Position numbers and translations under genes: made by a program. The notes beneath the pieces are model-generated. The model did no database searches. It saw nothing but the letters and a program-made list of their open reading frames with translations, and was not told the DNA's origin. This document shows positions 1 to 7,656 of a DNA stretch of 12,447 bases, in pieces (the stretch's first letter is position 1; each line of letters begins with the position of its first letter). Origin of the DNA: Saccoglossus kowalevskii (lineage: Eukaryota > Hemichordata > Enteropneusta > Harrimaniidae); NCBI RefSeq assembly GCF_000003605.2, contig NW_003133350.1, positions 328,684 through 341,130 of the forward strand, read 5' to 3'.

Positions 1-36
1 CCTGTGATTCAATCATTATATTAATTTTCTTTACAG

Positions 37-129
37 CTATTATTCTATTGGCGGAGCCTCAGTGTTGAATTCCAATATGGTGATTACAACACACCTGTGC
101 AAATTTGAGTCTAATTTAAACGAGCTCCT
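37..129 (+). CDS. possible internal exon of an unidentified host gene
   Basis: A pyrimidine-rich tract ending in TTTCTTTACAG (to 36) is a good splice acceptor, and GTAAGT at 130-135 is a good donor apart from T at position -1. The 93-bp exon is open in one frame: one base completing a codon, then 30 codons, then two bases. Its length is a multiple of three, so it would be a symmetric phase 2-2 exon. The peptide begins YYSIGGASVLNSNM and ends FESNLNEL, a mixed globular composition. I do not recognise the family. Alternatively this is a terminal exon, because the same frame meets TAA at 131-133 right after the last Leu codon. The other two frames close early or look less protein-like. Confidence 0.5.
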
Positions 130-375
130 GTAAGTCTCTAATAATACATCACCAATTAACTGTTATTTATTTTTTTCTACAATAAATACAATATGAATAC
201 AATTATTGATCAATAATTAAGTTTGCTATTTCTTTGCAATCATTTTGAAATACCTTTGTAAACGACGTTGCTCACGATGAACACCATTCTATGTTGCGTG
301 TTCAAGTAACTGGTAACTTTTGTCGTGCGCACGCCTATTCAATAATAGATTATACTATCGGGGGGGTGTGAACAG

Positions 376-468
376 GTGGCATCTTCGTTGAAGAAGCAAC
401 AACAACTTGGAACAAATTATGCCTTTTTAGATTTTCTGAGGAAAGAAAGAAACCGAAAGTTACCCTAA
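376..468 (+). CDS. possible terminal exon (weak)
   Basis: An AG at 374-375 precedes a 30-codon frame ending in TAA (466-468). The peptide starts VASSLKKQQQLG and contains FLDFLRKERNRKLP, a hydrophilic, helix-like composition. The acceptor is poor because a run of seven G (360-366) sits where pyrimidines should be. The phase (0) also does not match the phase-2 donor at 129, so it is not a direct continuation of that exon. It may be chance. An AATAAA near 835 could serve as a polyadenylation signal but is common in AT-rich DNA. Confidence 0.2.
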   Translation: MASSLKKQQQLGTNYAFLDFLRKERNRKLP

Positions 469-1118
469 ACCAACCTGAAGGTATGATGATATTGTTACTC
501 CGTTATGAAACGTGTGGAAAGTGTAATTCACAGAGTCAGCGTCGGCAGTTGTGTACTGCATTAATATTTGCAGCGGCCTCCATTCATTTCATTATGTGCG
601 GGAAAACTGATTAAACTCAAGTTTATGCATTTACAGAACCAGAGAATTCCATACTGCATAACGTCCTTACCGACATCCCCCGAGACATGATCTGAGTTAC
701 CAAATAATATCATAGAAATGATGCAGAATTTAACAGGATAATACAGTTCAATTCATAGTTATAGTGTGTGGTCATATTTATGTTGACCCTTCATAATTCC
801 CACAAATTATCAGCGACAAGGTCGAATCGTACCAAATAAATCAGAATTTAAATTATCGTCATTAATTTGTGTCTTAATTTTCCATATTTTAAATCAAAAG
901 TTCACACCACCACTGTCACAATGTAAGGCCTGCTTATTGCTATTGAGAGGGGGCACCCACAGAACTCACACTGGACAGGGGGTTCTTTCACTGCTAGAAT
1001 TGGGGTAGATTAGACAATAGTACTGGAAATGGAATATACATACACCAACATATCAAGTTAAAGCTCCTGGCAAAAGAAACAAAGCACAGAAAAATACAAT
1101 GAATAAATTCACTAAAAT
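469..1118. other. AT-rich stretch with no recognised gene
   Basis: Both strands are full of stop codons and no repeat or RNA motif was recognised. From about 925 the composition becomes less AT-rich, with several short G runs, which leads into the block that carries the 59-codon ORF and the tandem repeat. Confidence 0.6.
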
Positions 1119-1298
1119 ATGGGATTGCCTAGGGAATTGTGCATTGGTGATAACTCACTGTTCCAGGAATTGGAAATTGATGACAGTCAATGGCTTCTGC
1201 AACACAGCAACGAAGAAATACAGAAGTCTTGCTTGCAGAGAAACGCTGTTATTCTGGAGGTCGCCGCTTTTAGCAGGAGATCGCAGAGCAGTTCATAA
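1119..1298 (+). CDS. hypothetical 59-codon ORF, possibly a decayed element fragment
   Basis: ATG at 1119 opens a 59-residue frame ending in TAA at 1296-1298. The peptide starts MGLPRELCIGDNSLFQELE and is acidic and then basic, with no hydrophobic stretch. It looks more protein-like than the overlapping 71-residue frame at 1099-1314 on the same strand, which is rich in Cys and Trp and irregular. No family was recognised and no splice context or promoter is evident. It lies in a 900-bp block that is less AT-rich than its surroundings, which may be an inserted element. Confidence 0.2.
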   Translation: MGLPRELCIGDNSLFQELEIDDSQWLLQHSNEEIQKSCLQRNAVILEVAAFSRRSQSSS

Positions 1299-1520
1299 AA
1301 GTCTCACAGAATGATGATTGAAGCCTGTATCACTTGTCCCACAATATCGGAGCATCTACACTAAGGATACTCAGTAGAAATGATGGACCCCAACTGTCCT
1401 CAGTCTGTCCAATTTATAAGCACAAATGGCCCAGATTCAGGTACACCCCCTGGGTTTCCACATGAGCCAATCAGAATGTGGTCTTGCTAGCAGCTGTCTC
1501 ACGTAGGCAAGTTAGTAAAT
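1299..1520. other. less AT-rich non-coding stretch before the tandem repeat
   Basis: No open frame of note on either strand. The composition matches the ORF before it and the tandem repeat after it, so 925-1800 may be one inserted unit. No terminal inverted repeats or target-site duplication were found to prove that. Confidence 0.4.
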
Positions 1521-1648
1521 ACTTTGTTTTTTAAATCACATGAACACCTGGTAGATTCCAATTTTCCTCCCAGGGCTGTAAACACCCTTTGTTATGTAAA
1601 TCACAAACACACCTGGTAGATTTCAACTGTCCTTCCAAAGTTAAAAAC
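1521..1648. repeat. imperfect tandem repeat, two units with 65-bp period
   Basis: Two adjacent units share landmarks at a constant offset of 65 bp: AAATCACA at 1533 and 1598, and CACCTGGTAGATT at 1545 and 1610. CTTTG at the start and AAAC at the end of each unit also correspond. The units differ at many positions, so the duplication is not recent. A minus-strand frame spans both copies (1785-1531) and is a by-product of the repeat. Confidence 0.7.
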
Positions 1649-1808
1649 AAGTATGACCTGTCAATCATCTTCATGGCAGTTATCACACGGCAATGCACAC
1701 CGTTTCTTCCCATGATTCCATGTACACTTCTATTTGCAGGGTTTGAGGCAATATGACAAAAACATAGAATGAAGGATGCTGACAACCATCAATGCAAAAA
1801 ACTCACCG

Positions 1809-1833
1809 GTATATATTGTATATATTGTATATT
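1809..1833. repeat. short 9-bp tandem repeat (GTATATATT)
   Basis: GTATATATT occurs twice in full followed by a partial third copy. It is a simple AT-rich minisatellite-like run with no further meaning visible. Confidence 0.7.
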
Positions 1834-2203
1834 AGGATAATATCTACTGTAGCTGAGCAATGAGAAAGTGCCAGTTTGCTCTAGTATCTTATTTTTTCCA
1901 ACAGTTCATAATTGTCTAAATGGCAATACTCCACGGGCAATCATCATAGTTCTCCCACCAATTCATGGATAATTCAAAAAAAAATAACTTGCATAAACCA
2001 TAAACACAAAATTATTTTTTATTTGTTTATAAGACAAATAAGACTCCCAAACTTTTCATAGTTATTGGCATTAGTTATTGATCACGTCTAAAACTTCGAC
2101 CATCTTAGAAAACAGAACTGTCTGAAATATTGATTATTGTTCATTTTTAATTTCGCCAGCCGGGGTTCCTTTATTTGGTCGGTTTGGTGTCGGATTTGAC
2201 ATA
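1834..2203. other. AT-rich stretch, nothing recognised
   Basis: Frequent stops occur in all frames. There is no repeat, RNA gene or splice-bounded open segment that I could support. Confidence 0.5.
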
Positions 2204-2515
2204 CTAAATAATGATATTGTATGCGGTTTTGACTTGTAACAACGTCTTGAATGCTGTAGCACTATTATCACTGATTCTTTGATTTGTGTGCAAGTTGAAC
2301 GTCGTCATTAAACGTTCCCAACAGCAACATAAGCCTTGTACACCCAGGTCCAATAGGGGATTTTCCGTACAATTGCGAGATCTCGCGAGATGTAATGAAA
2401 AACGCGCGTCGAACGTCTGCCGCAAAAATCGAACGATTTTCTTTATTTCGTAACTCACATCGACCGGCCGATCTTCGACAGAGGAATATTGCTTCCGAAT
2501 ACCCTTACTTAATCA
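2204..2515 (-). CDS. hypothetical minus-strand open frame in CpG-rich block
   Basis: On the minus strand a frame is open from about 2513 to a TAG just before 2204, roughly 100 codons without an internal stop. The first half is charged and protein-like (EDRPVDVSYEIKKIVRFL), and the second half is less convincing. There is no ATG near the 5' end; a GTG at 2458 is the only early alternative start. CpG content keeps TA-rich stop codons rare here, so openness alone is weak evidence. No family was recognised. It follows another open minus-strand piece (2714-2550) in a different frame, so the two could be remnants of one decayed gene or an unmethylated promoter block. Confidence 0.22.
2375..2391. 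promoter_or_regulatory. overlapping CGCG palindromes with TCTCGCGAGA core
   Basis: GCGAGATCTCGC (2375-2386) and ATCTCGCGAGAT (2380-2391) are both perfect 12-bp palindromes and overlap by seven bases. The core TCTCGCGAGA matches a motif known from vertebrate CpG-island promoters and bound there by Kaiso/ZBTB33-type factors. Whether it acts as a promoter element in this organism is inference. The CpG density around 2350-2700 is far above the rest of the window, which fits an unmethylated regulatory region or a young insertion. Confidence 0.35.
2425..2440. repeat. perfect hairpin, 7-bp arms and 2-base loop
   Basis: AAAATCG and CGATTTT flank AA. A second small hairpin, TCACGC-ATAAC-GCGTGA, lies at 2659-2675 in the same CpG-rich block. 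Neither has a T-run or other terminator-like context. Confidence 0.5.
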
Positions 2516-2549
2516 AAATTGCCTATCATCAAATGTGGACAGCACATTA

Positions 2550-2714
2550 TTAAGCATGGAAATGTCTCCCAAAATACTTCGCGTTTGTCGAATCCCACGC
2601 GATGTTTGACGCCACTACGACGCTATGACCTTTGTTTGTCCTGTTTTTACGTTCGATTTCACGCATAACGCGTGATTCTCGCAGTGAACGGAAAATGGGG
2701 TATTGACAAAAGTA
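2550..2714 (-). CDS. hypothetical minus-strand ORF in CpG-rich block
   Basis: The minus-strand frame from 2714 to the TAA at 2552-2550 is open for 54 codons. An internal ATG at 2666 would give 38 residues starting MREIERKNRTNKGHSVVV, and ASNIAWDSTNAKYFGRH follows. The composition is that of a soluble protein with an amphipathic basic start and a beta-like segment. I cannot name a family. There is no clear splice site or promoter. It may be the upstream part of the open frame at 2515-2204, after a frameshift. Confidence 0.25.
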   Translation of the reverse strand, partial: YFCQYPIFRSLRESRVMREIERKNRTNKGHSVVVASNIAWDSTNAKYFGRHFHA

Positions 2715-2990
2715 TTATCAATTGCTAATTAAACATCCGGTAAACTAGTGTGTCATGCGTTCCAGCCTGTGACATTGATTGTAGCTATGCGTCAAAAATG
2801 TCCATACACTAACAATTAGCCAGTGATGTTCTGTTGGTTTTACATCGCCGAGCTGAGCGAGCATCCAATATCTCCTGTCGCAGTGATTGTGGAGATTAAT
2901 TTACACCAATATTGCTGAGTTAGTCTGCAATAATAGAAACCTGACAATCGTCATTAGGCTCCGGATGCAGATGCACGATAACTTGATACC
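2715..2990. other. stretch downstream of the integrase remnant, nothing recognised
   Basis: On the minus strand this follows the last recognisable integrase-like piece. Short open pieces exist, for example around 2870-2990, but no motif could be named. It may be the decayed 3' end of that element. Confidence 0.4.
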
Positions 2991-3857
2991 TCATGTAATC
3001 AAATCTATCCTACTCAGCATATTGTAATATTGTTCATTATCCACAACACAAAGAGCCATTTCTTTGGCTTTTCCATTCGGCCGATCGAGTGAAAGTCGTG
3101 ATGTCCATTACGGCAAATCACTCCACTTTAAAGCCAGTCATTGTCAATCTCGTGTCTTGCGTTATATAGATTTCTTGACAGAATTGTTTTGGCCTAATAT
3201 TAGGTGATGCACACGCAATATTTTGTAAATATTGTCAGTTTCAATCTACTGGATACCAACTGGGCATTGTATGTCACATTAGATACTTTTGCAAACATGC
3301 GTTTACGTTTCTCGTTGAGATTATGCAACTTGTTCTGCCTAGCCATTACTCTAATTCATTTACATGTGTCATTTTTAATATTGTTCGGATTTCTCCCACC
3401 TCGCCCATTCTTTATGCGGTTACTTTGGCTCTTCTGGTTCCTAAACCCAATGTGTTTCATTTATCTGCAGTAAATAGTACAAAAGCATGGATATCGGAAG
3501 CGGTTGTAAAATGTTGTTCATTCACCAGCTCGAGCATGCGTCCATGAAATTCCTTCCCATTGTCATTCTGTAAGGCCTCGACGGGCCATGCTATCTGTAT
3601 ATGGTCAACAATATTATCGCACTTTTTTCAGATTTAAAAAAGTGACTCAAGTACCCACGTGGGGAAGTGACAGCCAAAGCTTATCCGGATACATATACGG
3701 GGGCTTATTGGTGTAAAATCCGGATTGTTTGTGAATCGTGCTCGGAGCGTGTTGAATTCGAGATTGTATCCACACTGACTCCATAGAAGGTTTGACGAAT
3801 ATGATATTTTAATTTCCTATTACCATATCCGTTTGTTTTATTAGTCACTTTCTCTAC
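2991..3857 (-). pseudogene. decayed retroviral-type integrase (rve) gene of a mobile element
   Basis: Four minus-strand pieces in different frames follow the order expected for an integrase. Piece 3857-3705 contains KYHIRQTFYGVS, resembling the N-terminal zinc-binding region of transposon integrases. Piece 3612-3457 contains WPVEALQNDNGKEFHGRML, a clear match to the second catalytic Asp motif of rve integrase cores (L-x-S/N-D-N-G-x-E-F). Piece 3346-3200 starts MARQNKLHNLNEKRKRM, like the basic region after the core in Ginger/KRBA2-type integrases. Piece 3083-2991 contains ALCVVDNEQYYN and may be a C-terminal beta domain. Stops and frameshifts separate all pieces, so it is dead. The first catalytic Asp region was not found. 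Element class (Ginger DNA transposon or Gypsy LTR element) is undecided. The match is from memory of the families. Confidence 0.65.
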
Positions 3858-4170
3858 ACACGTCATGATTCCACATTATCGTATTACTAGGTTGTTTTTG
3901 TAGTAAAGTTTACCCACGACATATATTATAACCCGAGAAAAGCCTAACTATTCGACTGTGACATTGCTATTATGAGGGGGAAATTCTTCTCTCTGGGTTC
4001 TCCACACGTGTCAGGGGGGAATCTCGTCTCGTCTCTCTATCGCGTCCCCTTGAGGTACGGGATCGGGAAAGTCACTTAAGCTTTACAGTCAAATAAGACA
4101 CACACAACAAAATACGTTTCAACTCTCGTCTTAGTCAGTCAGTCGAGCACTCTATAAGACACAGCGCCCT

Positions 4171-4184
4171 GGGGAAAAGTCCCC
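4171..4184. repeat. small hairpin GGGGA-AAAG-TCCCC
   Basis: Perfect 5-bp arms with a 4-base loop sit about 15 bases downstream of the candidate TATA box of the LTR, next to the CCAAGACT array. Whether it has a role in the LTR transcript is unknown. Confidence 0.4.
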
Positions 4185-4260
4185 AAGACTATCGCAAGGC
4201 TGACCCAAGACTCTGTCCCAAGACTGCGTCTCAAGACTCCCCCCAAGACTCTCCAGGACT
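4183..4260 (+). repeat. array of six CCAAGACT-like motifs
   Basis: CCAAGACT occurs exactly at 4183, 4205, 4218 and 4243, with variants TCAAGACT at 4231 and CCAGGACT at 4253. From the second copy on the spacing is 10-13 bases. The linkers differ, so this is a cluster of short motifs and not a clean satellite. It lies just downstream of the candidate TATA box of the LTR, where it would be in the transcribed leader. Confidence 0.7.
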
Positions 4261-4561
4261 GGACTTGTCGTGGTGTACTCGCCAAGACCAACTAAATACA
4301 ACTTTATTCATTTTCAAAATCTTAACCAATTACAAAGCAGTAAAAAGACTCTAGGGCGTAACCTTCAATCATAAAGCCAATTACACTAAGTACTGAATAC
4401 GTCATATCTTTTGATTAATCGTTCACTACATTAATAACTACGAATACTAAACTGTCAGAAATAGTAGTCCGAATAGCGACGGTTATCTCGTAATTAGTTC
4501 CAAATCACTGAGTCGAGTTCCGTCCAGGACCTCGCCTGCCTAAACGATGACAGACATAACA

Positions 4562-5158
4562 CAACATTTCACTCGTAATCAGCTAATTAAGTCGATCAAC
4601 AGATACGTGTAAACAATTTCATCATACTATATCAAAATACAAATCTACTAATATTTTGAAGTCCATAGCGCAAATGCAGTTTCAAAGAAAATTGAGAATA
4701 ATATTAAATAGTACATAGTTGCACAATACTTAGCTATTGATTATTTTTTTATATTTTAGATACAACAGTCAAATAATATGCTGTTGGTGACTAGAAACAC
4801 TTGACGGGACTGTCTATTTAGATTAAAGTAATTCGCAGTACAATGCACAGAAAAAAAAACATTTAATAAAATAATCTTTCTCCCATTGTATATAACAAAG
4901 CCCTGAAGGTCATCACCCATTTCCACAGTGAAACAAATCAAATAATCTAAACAAAAGTTGCACATATATAAAAACATATGTCATGAAATAGATCTATTTG
5001 GAAACGCCATCCAAACACAGAAAACCCGTGGTAAATCAGGTTACTTTAGACCGATTTGCATGACCTAAAACTACCTCTCATTCAATCACTATCGTATATT
5101 TACAGGTGTGATACACTGGTGAAATATAATATTGTTTAAATAACAGGGAAACAAAATT
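4562..5158. other. AT-rich stretch, no supported gene
   Basis: A minus-strand frame at 4977-4756 (73 residues) contains a protein-like piece around VEMGDDLQGFVIYNGRK, but the rest is irregular and no splice sites or family support it. Nothing else was recognised. Confidence 0.4.
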
Positions 5159-5430
5159 GAACACCCTTGTTCACGTCATGTAATCACGCTATAGTGGGCA
5201 GTGCTGAATTTGTTATTTTATTTATAATATCACGAAATATTTATTTAGGTAATAAAAGACAACGTGCTGCCAATTATTGAGTGATAACTGGGAAAGGTGC
5301 GCAATAATGAACAATATCAGTCGAGTCTGTCATTTGAGTGAACATCATTGTTAAAGACTTGCCATTATGCAGTATTCAGCAGTGCCGAATCCTTTATTTC
5401 AATTAAATACCTCGAAATATGTGATAAACT
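5159..5430. repeat. ancient direct duplication, two copies 181 bp apart
   Basis: Copy 1 (about 5159-5250) and copy 2 (about 5340-5430) align without a gap over the first 43 bases from GAACA to GCAG, with 28 matches by eye. The alignment continues through CAGTGCTGAAT/CAGTGCCGAAT and, after a one-base gap, CGAAATAT. The offset is 181 throughout the ungapped part. The intervening 90 bases show no clear third copy. This is a diverged tandem or element-derived duplication. Confidence 0.5.
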
Positions 5431-5760
5431 TTGAAAGAAGAAAATAACAAGTTGGTCCGTGCATTGTAGAAGCTCACGATTCAGTTACGACTTGTTGTTT
5501 AATTTATTTCACAATTGGTGAAGAGTTTCAACATGAAAGTTCGATGTCTGATTGTTATTGACTGTATTATGAAAGCGACATACCTGGCTGATACAGCGTA
5601 CCGTTATCGCTGGCAATTGATTGCACTGAAAACCAAATACAGGCGACATGTTTTATTATATTTTACATAGAAATATGCAAATTTTGCCTGCGAGTTTAAT
5701 TAATTCCCACTTGAATTATGTGAAATTGTCGTAGCATAATCATATTATACTAGTACAGGT
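5431..5760. other. AT-rich stretch, nothing recognised
   Basis: No open frame of note. Its end (to 5758) reads ATTATACTAGTACAG, which could serve as a weak splice acceptor for the small ORF that follows. Confidence 0.4.
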
Positions 5761-5901
5761 ATGGATTCTAAAGATGCCTTTCGTACGCGTCACCGAACAG
5801 TGCCTCAAACGGTAGGGTTTGATACTCATCCTATGCGAAGAGAGGTATACAAAAAAATCTTTTCTCACAGAGACCAGTCTGTACCGCGTGCGAAGATCTG
5901 A
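5761..5901 (+). CDS. hypothetical 46-codon ORF or exon
   Basis: ATG at 5761 opens a 46-residue frame ending TGA at 5899-5901. The peptide starts MDSKDAFRTRHRTVPQTVG and continues with FDTHPMRREVYKKIFSHR, a strongly basic, soluble and very protein-like composition. A possible acceptor (TACAG at 5754-5758) lies just upstream, so it could also be an internal exon ending at a GT inside, for example GTAGGG after 5812. No family was recognised. The overlapping minus-strand frame (5946-5740) is probably its shadow. Confidence 0.3.
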   Translation: MDSKDAFRTRHRTVPQTVGFDTHPMRREVYKKIFSHRDQSVPRAKI

Positions 5902-6680
5902 ATTAGCTATTAACTTTGGGTTTGACATTCGAACTATGATGGACAAGGTGGTGAATTTAATTACTTACTCTGACACGTTAGACTGAATCCAAATAAATAA
6001 CCAAGCAATAATATTTTGTTCTAACGAACTTGCCACTTGATGTTCAAATATAAAAAATGACTGCATATGCGATTCCAGCTGCAGATACGAAAGGCAGTAA
6101 TGTTGAACTATTTTTTTCTAAGCAATACATTTCAACAGTTCGACACAGAGGACGCCCTAATAGCTAATAGATTCACATATATCGAAGAAAAATAGTCCAT
6201 TCCAATAAAAGTCAGTCGCTATGGCAACATTTTTTCAGTGAGCGAGTGTAAGAATAAATGCATTAATTTGATTAATTCCGAATAATCTAACAAAATAAGC
6301 CAGAAATAAACCCTACCAGATGTTCCGAAGTAAGGGTAGCGTTTTCTTTCGTATATTTGGAAAAGAAGCATGAAGCATAGTAGCATATTTTTTTTGTTTA
6401 TTTGTCTCTATAGCTTATAGTAAGTCGGATTCTTCAAATGGTTCGCCTAATACAATTTGCCATGTTGCATGTTTTACATCCAGTAGTGTCGATGTAAATA
6501 TGTCAATATTAACGATTTGTTGTATATATTCACATCCACTTCTGTATTAGTCAATACTAACAATATAATTCTCGTTGTAGTGATAGTTTATGATACGGAA
6601 AACAGTATATATACTAGTATTTTACTCATATCCATGTCACTATTGGTCTATAAAGACGAATAATTCGAATTATCAATCTT
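5902..6680. other. AT-rich stretch, nothing recognised
   Basis: There are dense stops on both strands, A/T runs and the occasional small palindrome. No coding, RNA or repeat feature could be supported. Confidence 0.5.
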
Positions 6681-6690
6681 CACACGTGTG
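6681..6690. promoter_or_regulatory. palindromic E-box CACACGTGTG
   Basis: A perfect 10-bp palindrome around CACGTG marks the start of the second CpG-rich block. CACGTG also occurs at 3656-3661 within the palindrome CCCACGTGGG, in the LTR near 4005, near 7002 and near 10117. bHLH binding is known for such sites in animals; activity here is speculation. Confidence 0.25.
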
Positions 6691-6936
6691 TGGAACGCCG
6701 TGAGGTTAGAAAGTGTTCGTACCGCGCCACTTTATTTTCCGAAAAAAAAATCATATTTTACAAATGTAGTCGACAGAGGGCGTATTCCAAAAACGCGAAC
6801 CCGTGAAATATGATAACTCGAAATTGGATGACGAATAGTACAATAACATGAGATAGAACGTATAGTGGAAATGCGTTGGCAGAAGATGCTTCTTACACTT
6901 CATAGTCATCATTGAAGTTTTTCGCGTTTCACATTT

Positions 6937-7065
6937 AAAGGGCGGCAGTCGTCGTGCCGCGTCCTGTTCGATATGGGACTCATAGCGACGTATACAACAC
7001 GTGTAAAATGAATTGTTTATTTACAGGAAATTCGAACACGCGCTGCACGACGACCACCGCGCTTT
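6937..7065. repeat. imperfect inverted repeat, ~34-bp GC-rich arms
   Basis: The left arm (6937-6971) contains GTCGTCGTGCCGCG and the right arm (7032-7065) contains CGCTGCACGACGAC, its near reverse complement. Aligned arms run from AAAG...TTCGA on the left to TCGAA...CTTT on the right with a few mismatches and one 2-base gap. The 60-base spacer holds ACACGTGT. The arms are much more GC-rich than the surroundings. It could be a small foldback element or a stable RNA hairpin. Confidence 0.55.
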
Positions 7066-7158
7066 ATACTTTTGTTTAAGCCAAAAGTTCGAATTAAAAA
7101 CACGAGGAAGGCGTAAAAATATTTCAAAATACAAGTATATATAAGTTGAATTTTACTA
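7027..7158 (+). CDS. possible exon after strong acceptor (weak)
   Basis: ATTGTTTATTTACAG (to 7026) is a good splice acceptor. Two frames stay open after it. One reads EIRTRAARRPPRF and stops at 7114-7116. The other, entered in phase 2, reads KFEHALHDDHRALYFCLSQK and stays open for about 40 codons. The second phase would be compatible with the donor at 129. The segment overlaps the right arm of the inverted repeat at 6937-7065, which makes coding less likely. No family was recognised. Confidence 0.2.
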
Positions 7159-7656
7159 TCACGAGGGTGTCAACCGGGATCACGTTCATGTCAGACATGG
7201 ATGCATGGAAATAAAATTGTCATCATGAAACTAAGGTAAAACAATATTGCTAAAGAAGCAGAGAAGCCTTTTTTATTGATCAAAGTATTTCCCAAACTAT
7301 ACCCTATTGCCTGCATGAAAGTTTTGTCATCAAAATGCAACATAAATTGAAGCTGGAAGACGTGGTCAAAAAATTATGAGTGTTTGCTAATAATTTCCGT
7401 CACTGATAATACACATGAACGTTGAAATCCAGATGTACGATTATTGTGAAAATTAATAGTTCTACAGCAAGTGCACCATATTTATATGTATATACAAACA
7501 ATTGTGTTTTGTATAAAATAAGAAAAGTGTGCAATATTATTTACATATCATGCAGCAAAATGCATTATTTATAAATAAATAAATACCATTATGTTTAAGT
7601 AAGCTCGTTATTTGTAGATAATAATACAGACTCGTGTATTGCCTATGTCATTGCTA
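7159..7656. other. AT-rich stretch with short (ATAA)n run
   Basis: No coding signal. A short (ATAA) repeat occurs at 7571-7585. The 3' end of the large minus-strand element must lie near or within this stretch, but no terminal repeat or target-site duplication was found. Confidence 0.4.

Larger units (their letters stand above)
3957..4561. mobile_element. probable solo LTR of a Gypsy-like retrotransposon
   Basis: The segment starts TGTGACATTG followed by G-rich runs, a common style for invertebrate Gypsy LTRs, and ends ATAACA, giving the usual TGT...ACA ends over 605 bp. The flanks are CGAC (3953-3956) and CAAC (4562-4565), a plausible 4-bp target duplication with one CpG-to-CpA change. Reading on the + strand, CTATAAG at about 4152-4158 is a candidate TATA box, followed by a C-rich region. 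No tRNA primer-binding site is visible beyond either end and no second LTR is in the window, so a solo LTR is the simplest reading. The integrase remnant at 3857-2991 is adjacent but has no demonstrated link. Confidence 0.5.

Noticed and set aside
1099-1314. + strand 71-residue frame
   Set aside because: Irregular composition; the overlapping frame at 1119-1298 is more protein-like, and even that is only weakly supported.
1531-1785. minus-strand 84-residue frame
   Set aside because: Its second half is the translation of the 65-bp tandem repeat, and no family resemblance was seen.
3204-3473. + strand 89-residue frame rich in Leu and Phe that looks like membrane segments
   Set aside because: It is antisense to the integrase remnant; the hydrophobic look comes from the complement of Lys/Asn-rich codons. 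The 3323-3547 frame is likewise a shadow.
4756-4977. minus-strand 73-residue frame
   Set aside because: Only a short central part looks protein-like; flanks are AT-rich translation with many Phe, Leu, Asn and Cys and there are no splice signals.
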